Shown piece after piece: positions 17,832-26,150 of a stretch of DNA of 64,000 nt (position 1 is the stretch's first letter; each line of letters starts with the position of its first letter). This DNA comes from Streptomyces sp. AC512_CC834 (GTDB lineage: Bacteria; Actinomycetota; Actinomycetes; Streptomycetales; Streptomycetaceae), in contig NZ_JAGMUO010000101.1 in NCBI RefSeq assembly GCF_019049325.1, positions 176,764 to 240,763 on the forward strand, given 5' to 3'. The position numbers and the translations under genes were made by a program. The notes beneath the pieces are model-generated. The model made no database searches, had not been told where the DNA came from, and saw nothing but the letters and a program-made list of their open reading frames with translations.

Positions 17832-17863
17832 GGCCTGTGCGTATGTCGGCCTGTGCGTATGTC
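17832..17863. repeat. 16-bp tandem duplication upstream of M48 gene
   Basis: GGCCTGTGCGTATGTC occurs twice back to back, in the divergent gap between the M48 protease gene and the 53-residue membrane protein gene. It may touch the protease promoter; no binding site is recognised. Confidence 0.6.
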
Positions 17864-17964
17864 TGGCCTTTGCGAACCCTTGTGCGGTCCTTTGCGCCCC
17901 CGACGCCGGGCCCAGCCTAGGCGGAGATACCGTGGACGGGCAGTACGTCGAAGGAGTCCACGCC

Positions 17965-18126
17965 ATGCAGCACATCCCCCACGCCGACTGGCTCGCCGGG
18001 GCCACGACCGCCGCCGAGCAGCAGGGGCCGGGGAATCTGCTCCGGATCGTCCTGATCGTCATGGTGCTGGGCTGTGTCCTGACCGCGTGGTTCCTGTTGC
18101 GGGGTTACAGGCAGAAGGACGACTGA
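17965..18126 (+). CDS. 53-residue single-pass membrane protein
   Basis: A small protein of unknown function. A hydrophilic start (MQHIPHADWLAGATTAAEQQ) leads to one transmembrane helix (about 25-45: LRIVLIVMVLGCVLTAWFLL) and a basic end (RGYRQKDD). The start is fixed by GAAGGAG at 8 nt ahead of the ATG. A second, similarly built small membrane protein gene lies 143 bases downstream in the same direction, ahead of nadD. Confidence 0.72.
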   Translation: MQHIPHADWLAGATTAAEQQGPGNLLRIVLIVMVLGCVLTAWFLLRGYRQKDD

Positions 18127-18269
18127 GGCGATCCCAAGGTTCCCCGGAAACGCTCCCCGGACCCTCTCGGCCCGTCCCCAACGGCGGAGTCGGCGTGATC
18201 GCCCGCGAGGCGCCCGCATACGATGAGCGGACGTCGTGTCCCGCCCACACCGGATAGGTCCTGCCGAAG

Positions 18270-18437
18270 ATGAGCCTTCCCCTCAGCGCCGCCCAGTTCG
18301 TCACCCTCGCCGCCGAGGGCGGCGAGGAGCACGGTGGCAACCACGAGAGCCTCAGCCCCTACGTCACCGGCATCGGCGCGTTCGTCATCCTGCTGCTCCT
18401 GCTGTGGATCACCACCCGGTTCAACCGCGACCGCTGA
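18270..18437 (+). CDS. 55-residue single-pass membrane protein
   Basis: Begins MSLPLSAAQFVTLAAEGGEEHGG, then one transmembrane helix (about 33-49: TGIGAFVILLLLLWITT) and ends RFNRDR. Codon use has strong G/C in the third position, which supports a real gene despite its size. The GAAG just before the ATG may be the ribosome site. It sits directly upstream of nadD with a 59-base gap; function unknown. Confidence 0.68.
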   Translation: MSLPLSAAQFVTLAAEGGEEHGGNHESLSPYVTGIGAFVILLLLLWITTRFNRDR

Positions 18438-18496
18438 GCCCGCGCCACCGTGGGCGCGGCCGGGTCGCTCGGGGCGGGCCGGTAGGGTCTGCTCGC

Positions 18497-19213
18497 ATGG
18501 GAGAGCAGGACACGCCTACCGGCCCGGCGCACGCGCCGGCGCGCGGCACGCAGAACGCGGTGCCCGCCCGCGCCACCGGCCCGGGCAACGGCCCCGGCGG
18601 CGCCCCGGGCAGCGGCCCGTCGTCGGGCAAGCGCCGCCTGGGCGTCATGGGCGGCACCTTCGACCCGATCCACCACGGTCACCTCGTGGCGGCCAGCGAG
18701 GTCGCCGCGCAGTTCCAGCTCGACGAGGTGGTGTTCGTGCCGACCGGGCAGCCGTGGCAGAAGAGCCACCGCGCGGTCTCCGCGGCCGAGGACCGCTACC
18801 TGATGACGGTCGTCGCGACCGTCGAGAACCCGCAGTTCTCGGTGAGCCGCATCGACATCGACCGCGGCGGCCCCACCTACACCGCGGACACCCTGCGCGA
18901 CCTGCGCGCACTCAACCCGGACGCGGACCTGTTCTTCATCACCGGCGCCGACGCCCTCGCCCAGATCCTCACCTGGCGCGACAGCGAGGAGCTGTTCTCC
19001 CTCGCGCACTTCATCGGCGTCACCCGGCCGGGCCACACCCTCACGGACGCCGGACTCCCCAAGGGCGGTGTCTCGCTCGTCGAGGTACCCGCCCTCGCCA
19101 TCTCCTCCACGGACTGCCGTGCGAGAGTCGCCAAGGGCGATCCCGTCTGGTACCTGGTGCCGGACGGAGTCGTGCGCTATATCGACAAACGCCAGCTCTA
19201 CCGCGGCGAGTGA
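18497..19213 (+). CDS. nadD: Nicotinate-nucleotide adenylyltransferase
   Basis: Adenylates nicotinate mononucleotide in NAD synthesis. The nucleotidyltransferase signature GVMGGTFDPIHHGHLVAASE (about residues 50-69) holds the HxGH motif. FVPTGQPWQKSH and the C-terminal ISSTDCRARVAKG (ISST.IR-like) are as in NadD. About 48 residues of Gly/Pro/Ala linker precede the enzyme, longer than usual. The ATG at 18497 follows TAGGGT by 8 nt, so it is probably leaderless. It is followed by the LCP-type gene and rsfS, the usual actinobacterial order. Confidence 0.93.
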   Translation: MGEQDTPTGPAHAPARGTQNAVPARATGPGNGPGGAPGSGPSSGKRRLGVMGGTFDPIHHGHLVAASEVAAQFQLDEVVFVPTGQPWQKSHRAVSAAEDRYLMTVVATVENPQFSVSRIDIDRGGPTYTADTLRDLRALNPDADLFFITGADALAQILTWRDSEELFSLAHFIGVTRPGHTLTDAGLPKGGVSLVEVPALAISSTDCRARVAKGDPVWYLVPDGVVRYIDKRQLYRGE

Positions 19214-19229
19214 GCCGAGAGGGGCACCG

Positions 19230-21023
19230 GTGAACGACGGATACGACGCGGGATACGGCGGCGACGACCAGTACGAGCTCGTCGGCTACGACGAGTACGG
19301 CCGTCCCGTGTACCGCCAAGCCCAGGGCCACGGCCAGGGACAGGTCCCGCCCCAGCCCGGCGGGCAGCAGCAGTACGACCCGTACGCACAGCAGCAGGGG
19401 CAGCAGGGGGGACAGCAGGGGCAGGAGTACGGGCAGCCGTACGGACAGCAGTACGGGCAGCAGGGCTACGGCTACGACCCGTACGCCACCGGTGGCCACC
19501 AGGCCCCCCAGCAGCCGTACGACCCCTACGCCCACCAGGGCGGCTACGACACCGGTCAGCAGCCGCCCGTCCCCGGCCACGGCTCCTACGAGGGCGGCCC
19601 CGCGCAGCAGCCGTACGACCCGTACGGCCAGGCCGCCACCAGCGGCCGGCAGCCCCGGGTCGCCGAGCAGACCGCCCACATCCCGCAGCAGGCGGGCCCG
19701 CGCGAGGACCCGGAGGCGGCCGCCACCGCCGAACCCGACCGGGAGTACCGGACCGAGCAGTTCGCCTTCGTCGAGGAGCCGGAAGACGACTCCGAGGACG
19801 TCATCGACTGGATGAAGTTCACGGAGAACCGCACCGAACGCCGCGAGGAGGCCAAACGGCGCGCACGCGCGCGTGTCGTCGCCCTGGTCGTCGTCCTGGC
19901 GCTGGTCGCGGTCGGCGGCGTCGGCTACCTCTGGTACGCCGGAAAGCTGCCCGGAGTGTCCTCCTCCGACGACAAGACGGGCGCTGCGACGACGGCCGGC
20001 GCCCAGAAGCGCGACGTGATCGCCGTCCACCTGCACGACACCAAGGGCGGCGGCACCTCCACCGCGCTGCTCGTGAACAACACCACCACCAAGCAGGGCA
20101 CCGCCGTACTGGTGCCGAACTCGCTCGCCCTGACCGGCGACGACGGCAGCACCACCACGCTCACCAAGTCCGTCGACGACGAGGGCCCCGACGCGACCCG
20201 GACCGCGCTCGACTCCGTCCTCGGCACCGACATCGAGGGCACCTGGCGCCTGGACACGCCCTACCTCCAGATCCTCGTCGACCTGGTCGGCAACATCGAC
20301 GTCGACACCGACGCCGACGTGCCCGACCCGGAGTCCAAGGACAAGGACAAGGACGCCGCGCCCCTCGTGCACAAGGGCGAGGGCCAGACTCTCAGCGGCA
20401 AGATGGCCGTCGCCTACGCCACCTACAGCGGCAAGGGCGAGGACGCGAACGCCCAGCTACAGAGGTTCGGGCAGGTCATGGAGGGGGTGCTGCGCAAGTT
20501 GTCCTCCGACCCGAAGGCCGCGACGACCACCATCCAGACCCTCGGGCTGATCCTCGACCCGCCGCTGACCGAGAAGGACCTCGGCTCCTTCCTCGCCGGT
20601 CTGTCCGACCGCGCCAAGGGCGGCGACTTCAAGACCGCGCTGCTGCCCGTCCAGGACGACGGCGGGCTCAGCGCCGAGGCCAGTGACAGCGTCGTCAAGG
20701 ACGTCCTCGGCGGCACCGCCAAGAGCCCCGACAAGGACGCGGCCGTCAGCGTGTCCGTCCGTAACGCCACCGGGGTCGAGGACCGCACCGGCAAGGCGCG
20801 CGTCGTCCTCCTCAACGGCGGCTTCACCTTCGTGTCGGGCGGCACCGCGTCCGGTACCGAGGCCACGTCGGAGGTCGTCTACGCGGAGGCCGCCGACAAG
20901 GAGAACGCCGTCCAGGTCGCCAAGACGCTGGGCCTGCCCACCGACTCCGTCTCCAAGGGGAAGGTCTCCGCGAACGCGCGGGTCTCGGTGGTCCTCGGCA
21001 AGGACTACAAACCGGCGTCCTGA
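19230..21023 (+). CDS. pdtA: LCP-like / LytR_C wall glycopolymer protein, PdtA-like
   Basis: 597 residues. The N-terminal 200 are Gln/Gly/Tyr-rich (QQYDPYAQQQGQQGG-type repeats) and cytoplasmic. A basic stretch and one transmembrane helix (about 213-235) follow, then a divergent LytR-CpsA-Psr-like domain (about 255-470, with LLVNNTTTKQGTAVLVPNS, TALDSVLGTDIEG and ILVDLVGNIDVDTDADV) and a C-terminal LytR_C domain (about 500-597, VSVRNATG to VVLGKDYK). LCP enzymes attach glycopolymers to peptidoglycan. S. coelicolor PdtA, which I recall as SCO2578 between nadD and rsfS, was reported as a polydiglycosylphosphate transferase; the position and layout fit. The usual catalytic Arg context (SIPRD) is not evident by eye. 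GTG at 19230 has a GAGAGGGG site. Confidence 0.75.
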   Translation: MNDGYDAGYGGDDQYELVGYDEYGRPVYRQAQGHGQGQVPPQPGGQQQYDPYAQQQGQQGGQQGQEYGQPYGQQYGQQGYGYDPYATGGHQAPQQPYDPYAHQGGYDTGQQPPVPGHGSYEGGPAQQPYDPYGQAATSGRQPRVAEQTAHIPQQAGPREDPEAAATAEPDREYRTEQFAFVEEPEDDSEDVIDWMKFTENRTERREEAKRRARARVVALVVVLALVAVGGVGYLWYAGKLPGVSSSDDKTGAATTAGAQKRDVIAVHLHDTKGGGTSTALLVNNTTTKQGTAVLVPNSLALTGDDGSTTTLTKSVDDEGPDATRTALDSVLGTDIEGTWRLDTPYLQILVDLVGNIDVDTDADVPDPESKDKDKDAAPLVHKGEGQTLSGKMAVAYATYSGKGEDANAQLQRFGQVMEGVLRKLSSDPKAATTTIQTLGLILDPPLTEKDLGSFLAGLSDRAKGGDFKTALLPVQDDGGLSAEASDSVVKDVLGGTAKSPDKDAAVSVSVRNATGVEDRTGKARVVLLNGGFTFVSGGTASGTEATSEVVYAEAADKENAVQVAKTLGLPTDSVSKGKVSANARVSVVLGKDYKPAS

Positions 21024-21106
21024 GGGGCGGGAACATTTCGCGTGGGCCGTCGTCGGCGGTCGTGAGACCCTTGAGGTCAACCGACCGCCGACCCGAAAGC
21101 CAGGCA

Positions 21107-21553
21107 GTGACCGCGACCGACCGCTCCATCGAACTCATCAAGACCGCCGCGCAGGCGGCAGCCGACAAGCTCGCGCACGACATCATCGCCTACGACGTCA
21201 GCGACGTCCTGTCGATCACGGACGCCTTCCTGCTGGCCTCCGCGCCCAACGACCGCCAGGTCAAGTCGATCGTCGACGAGATCGAGGAGCGGATCGGCAA
21301 GGAACTCGGCGTCAAGCCGGTGCGCCGCGAGGGCGACCGCGAGGCCCGCTGGGTCCTGCTCGACTACGTCGACATCGTCGTCCACGTCCAGCACAGCGAG
21401 GAGCGCGTCTTCTACGCCCTGGAGCGGCTGTGGAAGGACTGCCCCGAGCTGGAGCTGCCCGCCGACGCCAAGGAGACCCGCGGCAAGGCGGAGGAGCACG
21501 CCAAGCTCCAGGCCGCCGAGGAGGCGACGCGGACCGACGAGGACTGGCGATGA
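21107..21553 (+). CDS. rsfS: Ribosomal silencing factor RsfS (Iojap family)
   Basis: Binds ribosomal protein L14 and blocks subunit joining under poor nutrition. The protein shows the family core: AHDIIAYDVSDVLSITDAFLLASA, NDRQVKSIVDEIEE, GDREARWVLLDYVDIVVHVQ and RVFYALERLW. At 148 residues it is somewhat longer than many RsfS, with a charged C-terminal tail. The GTG at 21107 follows AGCCAGG. Its stop overlaps the ATG of the next gene by 4 bases (ATGA), so the two are translationally coupled. Confidence 0.93.
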   Translation: MTATDRSIELIKTAAQAAADKLAHDIIAYDVSDVLSITDAFLLASAPNDRQVKSIVDEIEERIGKELGVKPVRREGDREARWVLLDYVDIVVHVQHSEERVFYALERLWKDCPELELPADAKETRGKAEEHAKLQAAEEATRTDEDWR

Positions 21554-22221
21554 GCGCCACCGGCGAGGTGACCGCCGGGAGGCCGGGCCGCGGTCGGCGC
21601 GTCATCCTCTGGCGGCACGGCCAGACCGCGTGGAACGTGGAGCGCCGTTTCCAGGGCAGCACGGACGTCGAGCTGACCGGCACCGGCGTCGCCCAGGCCC
21701 GCCGCGCGGCCCAGTTGCTGCTGCACCTGAGGCCCGACGCGATCGTCGCCTCCGACCTGGCACGCGCCGCGAACACGGCCGCCGAGCTGTCCGTGCTCAC
21801 CGGTCTCGAGGTGACCCTGGAGGAGGGCCTGCGGGAGACCTACGCGGGACTCTGGCAGGGTCTGACCCACGAGGAGATCATCGCCCGGCACGGCGACGAG
21901 TACGCGGCGTGGAAGCGCGGCGAGCCCGTGCGCCGGGGCGGCGGCGAGCTGGAGACCGAGGTCGCCGACCGCGCCGCCCCCGTGGTGCTCCGGCATGCCG
22001 AGAAGCTCCCCGAGGACGGCACCCTCGTCGTGGTCAGCCACGGCGGCACGATCCGCACCACCATCGGCCGCCTGCTCGGCCTCGAACCGCACAGTTGGGA
22101 GAGCCTCGGCGGCCTGACCAACTGCTGCTGGTCCGTCCTCGGCGAGGGCGCCCGCGGCTGGCGTCTGCTGGAGCACAACGCCGGCACGCTGCCGGAACCG
22201 GTGCTCGGCGACGACGACTGA
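21550..22221 (+). CDS. Histidine phosphatase family protein (phosphoglycerate mutase-like)
   Basis: A 223-residue phosphatase of the branch-1 histidine phosphatase superfamily. The catalytic RHG motif is in VILWRHGQTAWNVERRFQG (about residues 18-36), with the second His in LVVVSHGGTIRTTIGRLLG and the Glu in EEGLRETYAGLWQG. In actinobacteria similar enzymes next to rsfS dephosphorylate glucosyl-3-phosphoglycerate (GpgP) or related substrates; the substrate here is not determined. It overlaps rsfS by 4 bases and is followed by a tRNA-Ala gene. Confidence 0.87.
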   Translation: MSATGEVTAGRPGRGRRVILWRHGQTAWNVERRFQGSTDVELTGTGVAQARRAAQLLLHLRPDAIVASDLARAANTAAELSVLTGLEVTLEEGLRETYAGLWQGLTHEEIIARHGDEYAAWKRGEPVRRGGGELETEVADRAAPVVLRHAEKLPEDGTLVVVSHGGTIRTTIGRLLGLEPHSWESLGGLTNCCWSVLGEGARGWRLLEHNAGTLPEPVLGDDD

Positions 22222-22341
22222 GCCGCAGGTGCGGGCCCGGTTCCCGGATTTCACTTTCCGGCTGGGCGCAGGCTAAAGTTCTTCTTGTTCGCCCCGCCGA
22301 GCGGAGCGAAAGAGACCATGCGGCTCCGCCGCGTGGCACCA

Positions 22342-22414
22342 GGGGCTATAGCTCAGTTGGTAGAGCGCCTGCATGGCATGCAGGAGGTCAGGAGTTCAAT
22401 TCTCCTTAGCTCCA
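22342..22414 (+). tRNA. tRNA-Ala (GGC)
   Basis: A complete 73-base cloverleaf: 7-bp acceptor stem GGGGCTA/TAGCTCC with discriminator A, D-arm GCTC...GAGC, anticodon arm CCTGC-ATGGCAT-GCAGG giving anticodon GGC, and T-arm AGGAG-TTCAATT-CTCCT. CCA is not encoded. Identical in sequence to the copy at 23147. A terminator follows directly. Confidence 0.97.
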
Positions 22415-22423
22415 CAGCCCACG

Positions 22424-22463
22424 GACGAATCCCGTCCCCTTCGAGGGGGCGGGATTTTTCGTC
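22424..22463 (+). terminator. Intrinsic terminator after first tRNA-Ala
   Basis: GACGAATCCCGTCCCC pairs, with one G-T wobble, with GGGGGCGGGATTTTTCGTC around a short TTCGA-type loop; a TTTTT run lies in the 3' arm. It is 10 bases past the tRNA. Confidence 0.8.
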
Positions 22464-22615
22464 TCCGCCCGCTTGAGCAACAGGCGTCTCACAGGCGTAT
22501 ACCCCTGTGGGACTCCGTGTCCGGACCGGTACTGAGGCGTCGCTGACCGTCTTGGCCCGCTCGTGGCAGAATCAAACGGCCGGAGGGGACCGCGGCCCGA
22601 CGGGAGGGAGTGGCG

Positions 22616-22789
22616 ATGCCTGGGAGCATCCTCGAGGAGGTCGGTCACCTCCTCGGTGGAGCGGTGGCAAGGAACACGGTCACCCGGCTGAGCTGCCCTT
22701 CCTGCGGTTCCGGGCATGTGGCCCAGGTCCTCGGCGACAACGGCGGAATCTCGTACGTGTGCACGGCCTGCGGCCACAGCTGGAGCTGA
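22616..22789 (+). CDS. 57-residue zinc-ribbon protein
   Basis: A small protein with two CxxC knuckles: CPSC at residues 27-30 and CTAC at 49-52. These are spaced like a zinc ribbon (LSCPSCGSGHVAQVL, then YVCTACGHSWS). The first 20 residues form an amphipathic helix. GGAGGGAG lies 6 nt before the ATG. It is followed after 3 bases by a second zinc-binding gene, so the two are probably cotranscribed. Function unknown. Confidence 0.75.
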   Translation: MPGSILEEVGHLLGGAVARNTVTRLSCPSCGSGHVAQVLGDNGGISYVCTACGHSWS

Positions 22790-22792
22790 TCG

Positions 22793-23026
22793 ATGGGTGC
22801 ACACAGGCGAAAGTGCGACTGGTGCGGCAGCGGCACCCCGATCGTGCGGGACATGGAGCCGGTGAATCCGGACTACCAGTACTGGTGCGAGGAGTGCGCG
22901 CGGGCGTTGATCATAAAGGGCGACCCGATCGAGACGTACCGCGAACTCGAGGGTGAGCCGATCTATGGCCGGCTCCTGGAGGAGCACTGCACGCTCAAGC
23001 GGTTCTACTCGTTCGTCACGGCCTGA
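22793..23026 (+). CDS. 77-residue zinc-binding protein
   Basis: Contains CDWC (about residues 8-11) and CEEC (about 32-35) and a further Cys/His near the end (LLEEHCTLKRFY), suggesting one structural zinc. The ATG at 22793 starts 3 bases after the preceding stop, with GGAG overlapping that gene's end. The pair sits between two identical tRNA-Ala genes. Role unknown. Confidence 0.75.
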   Translation: MGAHRRKCDWCGSGTPIVRDMEPVNPDYQYWCEECARALIIKGDPIETYRELEGEPIYGRLLEEHCTLKRFYSFVTA

Positions 23027-23146
23027 CCAACGCACGCATCCCACCAAATCAAACAAATCGGACGGAACGGAAACGATTTGGTGGTGGGCCCGGTGGAACG
23101 TGTAATGTTGGCGTCGCCGCCGGGGAGACCGGGCGGCAGACGGCAA

Positions 23147-23219
23147 GGGGCTATAGCTCAGTTGGTAGAGCGCCTGCATGGCATGCAGGAGGTCAGGAGT
23201 TCAATTCTCCTTAGCTCCA
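23147..23219 (+). tRNA. tRNA-Ala (GGC), second copy
   Basis: Base-for-base identical to the tRNA-Ala at 22342-22414, with the same GGC anticodon and no encoded CCA. The flanks differ, so only the tRNA itself is duplicated. It is followed by a short tandem repeat and a strong terminator. Confidence 0.97.
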
Positions 23220-23220
23220 C

Positions 23221-23250
23221 TTGGTTCCACTTGGTTCCACTTGGTTCCAC
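23221..23250. repeat. TTGGTTCCAC x3 tandem repeat
   Basis: Three exact 10-base units begin one base after the tRNA-Ala precursor region. The CTCCAC at the tRNA 3' end resembles the unit end (TTCCAC), so slippage at the tRNA boundary may have produced it. Confidence 0.85.
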
Positions 23251-23256
23251 AACTTC

Positions 23257-23299
23257 ACGAACGAACCCCCCGGATCTTCGATCCGGGGGGTTCGTTCGT
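23257..23299. terminator. Bidirectional terminator
   Basis: Perfect 20-base arms (23257-23276 and 23280-23299) around a TTC loop, lying between the rightward tRNA and the leftward NuoF-like gene, and able to serve both. Confidence 0.9.
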
Positions 23300-23307
23300 C
23301 TGCGGTC

Positions 23308-24921
23308 TCAGCGCCCGAGCGCGCGGCGGCCGCGGCCCTGGGACAGTACCGGCAGGTTGGTGCGCGAGGCCGGCGCCTGCCCGCGGGTGTCCTCCTCGAT
23401 GCGCAGCGCCAGTGCCGGGCAGCGGCGCACCGCGCGCACCGCCTTGGCCTCGGCGAAGCGCGGCACCTCGGCCTGCGCGACGGTCGGGAAACCGTCGGCG
23501 CCGAGCTGGAAGACCTCCGGGAGGATGTCCGCGCACAGGCCGTGGCCCCGGCACAGCGTCCAGTCGACGAAGATCTTCTGGCGGCTGGGCCCGTTCTCCT
23601 CCCCGCCGCCGCCCGGAATGCCCGTAGGGGTCCTGCCCCCCTCGAAGAGCGGCAGGACGCCTTCCACGGGCCGTCCGCAGCCGTTGCCGAGGACATGGGC
23701 GGCCAGGTCGTCCGTGAACGCCTTGACGGTCGACTCCAGGAACATCGCCGAGCCGTCCGGGTGCGAACAGGCGCCGCGTCGCTTGACGTTCCTCGCGACC
23801 TGCTTGACCGCCTCCAGGGCGGCCGGGCCGCCGCCGTTCAGGATGTCCTCGAGACCCCGCGCGGCGGCCGGCAGGCCGAGGTAGCAGGGGCCGCACTGGC
23901 CGGCGCTCTCCTCGGCCAGCCACTGCGCCACCCGCAGCGACTCGCCCAGCGGGCAGGTGTCCTGACTGATCGGCAGGATCGCGCCCGCGCCGAGCGAGCC
24001 GCCCACCTGCTGCAGTGAGTTGCGGGAGACGATCGCCTCGTCGACGGTCGCCGCGTCGATCCACTTGCCGTGGTAGCCGCCGGTCAGCACGCCCTGCGGC
24101 ACCGGCGGGGCACCCGCCAGTTGGAGGACGTAGCGCAGCGGCACCCCCGTCGGCACCTCGATGACCATGGGGCGGGCCACCGCGCCGGAGACCGTGAGCA
24201 TCACGGTGCCCGGCTCGTCGTACAGCCCGGTGTTGCCGTAGCGCTCGGGGCCGATGCGGGCGGCGATGGCGAGCTGGGCGAACGTCTCGGCGTTGGACAG
24301 CAGGGTCGGCGCGCCGCCGACGCCGCTCTTGGAGGCGCTGACCTTGCGGCCCGCCGGGATCGCCGGGCCGCCGTCGATGGAGCGGACCAGCGAGGCCGCC
24401 GCGCCGGTGACCATGCGCACCGGATTGCGCTGCACGCGCGCGCGGAGGGCGGAACGGCGCCCGTTGCTCAGGCCGCGCTCGGCCAGGGCGGCCTCCATGG
24501 AGCGCTGCGTGGACTCGCGGGTGACCCCGATGACGAGCGTGCGGGCGCCCATGGCCTCGGCACACAGCAGCGCGCCGTCCAGGATCAGGTGCGGGGCCCG
24601 GTTGATGAGCACCGTGTCCTTGCGGCAGGCGGGCTCGTCCTCGCTGCCGTTGACGACCACGACGGGCCGTACACCGCGCTTGATCGCCGTCTCGGCGACC
24701 GAGCGCAGCTTCTTGTGGAAGGGGAAGCCCGCGCCGCCGCGGCCCTTCAGGTTGATGCGTTCGGAGAGCTGGGCGAGCTGTTCGCCGCCCAGCGGTTCGA
24801 GCGGACCGTGCACCTTGAGGTGCATCGGCAGATCCAGGCGCTCGACAAGGTCGAAGCCCGACGTGAGCTGGGGAAGACCGACCACGCGGACTTCTGGGAC
24901 GTCGGGCAGGGCCTCGTTCAA
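23308..24921 (-). CDS. NuoF-like (SLBB) flavoprotein fused to a C-terminal ferredoxin
   Basis: 537 residues with the fold of the NADH-dehydrogenase 51-kDa subunit: GRGGAGFPFHKKL (about residues 60-72, the FMN/NADH glycine loop), VVVNGSEDEPACRKD (about 88-102), SLBB-type middle, then ESAGQCGPCYLGLPAAARGL with the iron-sulphur CGPC and a further Cys (GACSH). The last 100 residues add a small ferredoxin (VDWTLCRGHGLCADILPEVF, then CPALAL), a three-Cys pattern plus one that suits a 3Fe-4S or 4Fe-4S cluster. It overlaps by 4 bases the upstream membrane cytochrome-like gene. I infer an electron-transfer pair that moves reducing power to or from a membrane haem protein; it is not part of a complex I operon. 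Confidence 0.82.
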   Translation of the reverse strand: MNEALPDVPEVRVVGLPQLTSGFDLVERLDLPMHLKVHGPLEPLGGEQLAQLSERINLKGRGGAGFPFHKKLRSVAETAIKRGVRPVVVVNGSEDEPACRKDTVLINRAPHLILDGALLCAEAMGARTLVIGVTRESTQRSMEAALAERGLSNGRRSALRARVQRNPVRMVTGAAASLVRSIDGGPAIPAGRKVSASKSGVGGAPTLLSNAETFAQLAIAARIGPERYGNTGLYDEPGTVMLTVSGAVARPMVIEVPTGVPLRYVLQLAGAPPVPQGVLTGGYHGKWIDAATVDEAIVSRNSLQQVGGSLGAGAILPISQDTCPLGESLRVAQWLAEESAGQCGPCYLGLPAAARGLEDILNGGGPAALEAVKQVARNVKRRGACSHPDGSAMFLESTVKAFTDDLAAHVLGNGCGRPVEGVLPLFEGGRTPTGIPGGGGEENGPSRQKIFVDWTLCRGHGLCADILPEVFQLGADGFPTVAQAEVPRFAEAKAVRAVRRCPALALRIEEDTRGQAPASRTNLPVLSQGRGRRALGR

Positions 24922-26150
24922 TTCCGGCCTCCGGAAGGCGTGTTCCAGGGTTCACCCGAACCCGGTGCGTCGAAGTCGTAGGCCGAGGACGGCGTACCGG
25001 GGGTTGGTTCAGTGGCGGGACCGCTGTTGTACGTGTCGTTGGGGTAGTACGTGTCGTAGACCGCGTTCGTCTCACGGGTGTCGTACACGTCACTCGAGCC
25101 GTAGCCCGAGGCGTCCGTATTGCCGTAGACCGGGATGGTGTGTCCCGTGTCGTTGAGCGGGTCGTAGGCCGACGGGGGCGCTTCGCCGACCGGCGGCGGC
25201 GACGGTACGGGCCAACTGCCGGAGGTGCTGCCGGCGCCGTCCACGAAGGGCATCGCCTCGGTGGGCCGCATGTCCGGCGGCAGCGGAGCGGACGCGGCCG
25301 GGTCGGCCGTCAGTGGCGCGCGGGGCGGGCCCGAGGGGCCGGACACGGCACGGTAGGCCGCCGCGAAGCCGCCCGCGGGTTCGGGGGACGTGAGGCGCTC
25401 CGCGGACTCGTACAGCGGGGCGGACGGGGGCAGGCCGCGCGACCACGACGCCCCGGCGCGCTCGTAACCCGGCAGGGCGGCGGTGTCCCTCGGCAGGCTT
25501 TCCTCCAGCTCCTCGCGGGCCGGCCGCTCCCCGGTCCCGAGGAGGCCGGCGATCCGGTCGGCGACCCTGCGCTTGACCGGGCGGGGCGCCGCGCGCAGGG
25601 CCAGGGCCGCCATGACGCCGACCACGGACAGGGCGTACAGGATCGTGAAGACCGGCTTCGCCGGGCGACCCGCGTAGAGCCCGTGCAGCAGGGCCAGGCA
25701 CCACGCCGGGTAGGCCAGCATGTGCATGGCCCGCCAGCGGGAGGCCACGGGGGCCGGGGACGCGAAGCGGTTGCGCAGGGCGCCGGTGACACTCACGAAG
25801 ATCATGAGCATGCTGGCCAGGGTGCCGAAGCCGATGAGGACGGCCCGGCCGCCGAACTCCTCGTCGTCCGTGGCCAGGAGCCCGAACGGGAGGACCGCGG
25901 CGACCCAGGTGGTGTGGTCGAGGATCAGCTTGACCACGATGTGCACCAGCAGGAACACGACCGAGGCGACCGCGGTGATCCGGTGCACCGCCTGGGCCAG
26001 GATCCGCTGGCGGATGTCGAGGACGATCCGGTCCTGGGCGAGGAGTCCCCAGATCACCGAGCAGGTCAGGAAGACCAGGGAGAGGACACCGGCGCCGAAG
26101 TCGAGGAACTGGGCGAAGGTGTCGTCCACCGTGCTGTCGTTCGTCACCAC
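24918..26150 (-). CDS. Ferric-reductase/cytochrome b-like membrane protein
   Basis: About 410 residues. Residues 10-190 hold five or six hydrophobic helices with spaced histidines (for example QAVHRITAVASVVFLLVHIVVKLILDH and WRAMHMLAYPAWCLALLHGL), as in di-haem transmembrane cytochromes of the ferric reductase type. The C-terminal 190 residues are disordered and Pro/Ser/Tyr-rich, with YDTYYPNDTYNS-like stretches. The GTG at 26150 has GGAGG at 6 nt. Its stop overlaps the ATG of the NuoF-ferredoxin gene (ATGA), so the two proteins are made together and probably form a flavin-FeS-haem chain. Confidence 0.75.
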   Translation of the reverse strand: MVTNDSTVDDTFAQFLDFGAGVLSLVFLTCSVIWGLLAQDRIVLDIRQRILAQAVHRITAVASVVFLLVHIVVKLILDHTTWVAAVLPFGLLATDDEEFGGRAVLIGFGTLASMLMIFVSVTGALRNRFASPAPVASRWRAMHMLAYPAWCLALLHGLYAGRPAKPVFTILYALSVVGVMAALALRAAPRPVKRRVADRIAGLLGTGERPAREELEESLPRDTAALPGYERAGASWSRGLPPSAPLYESAERLTSPEPAGGFAAAYRAVSGPSGPPRAPLTADPAASAPLPPDMRPTEAMPFVDGAGSTSGSWPVPSPPPVGEAPPSAYDPLNDTGHTIPVYGNTDASGYGSSDVYDTRETNAVYDTYYPNDTYNSGPATEPTPGTPSSAYDFDAPGSGEPWNTPSGGRN

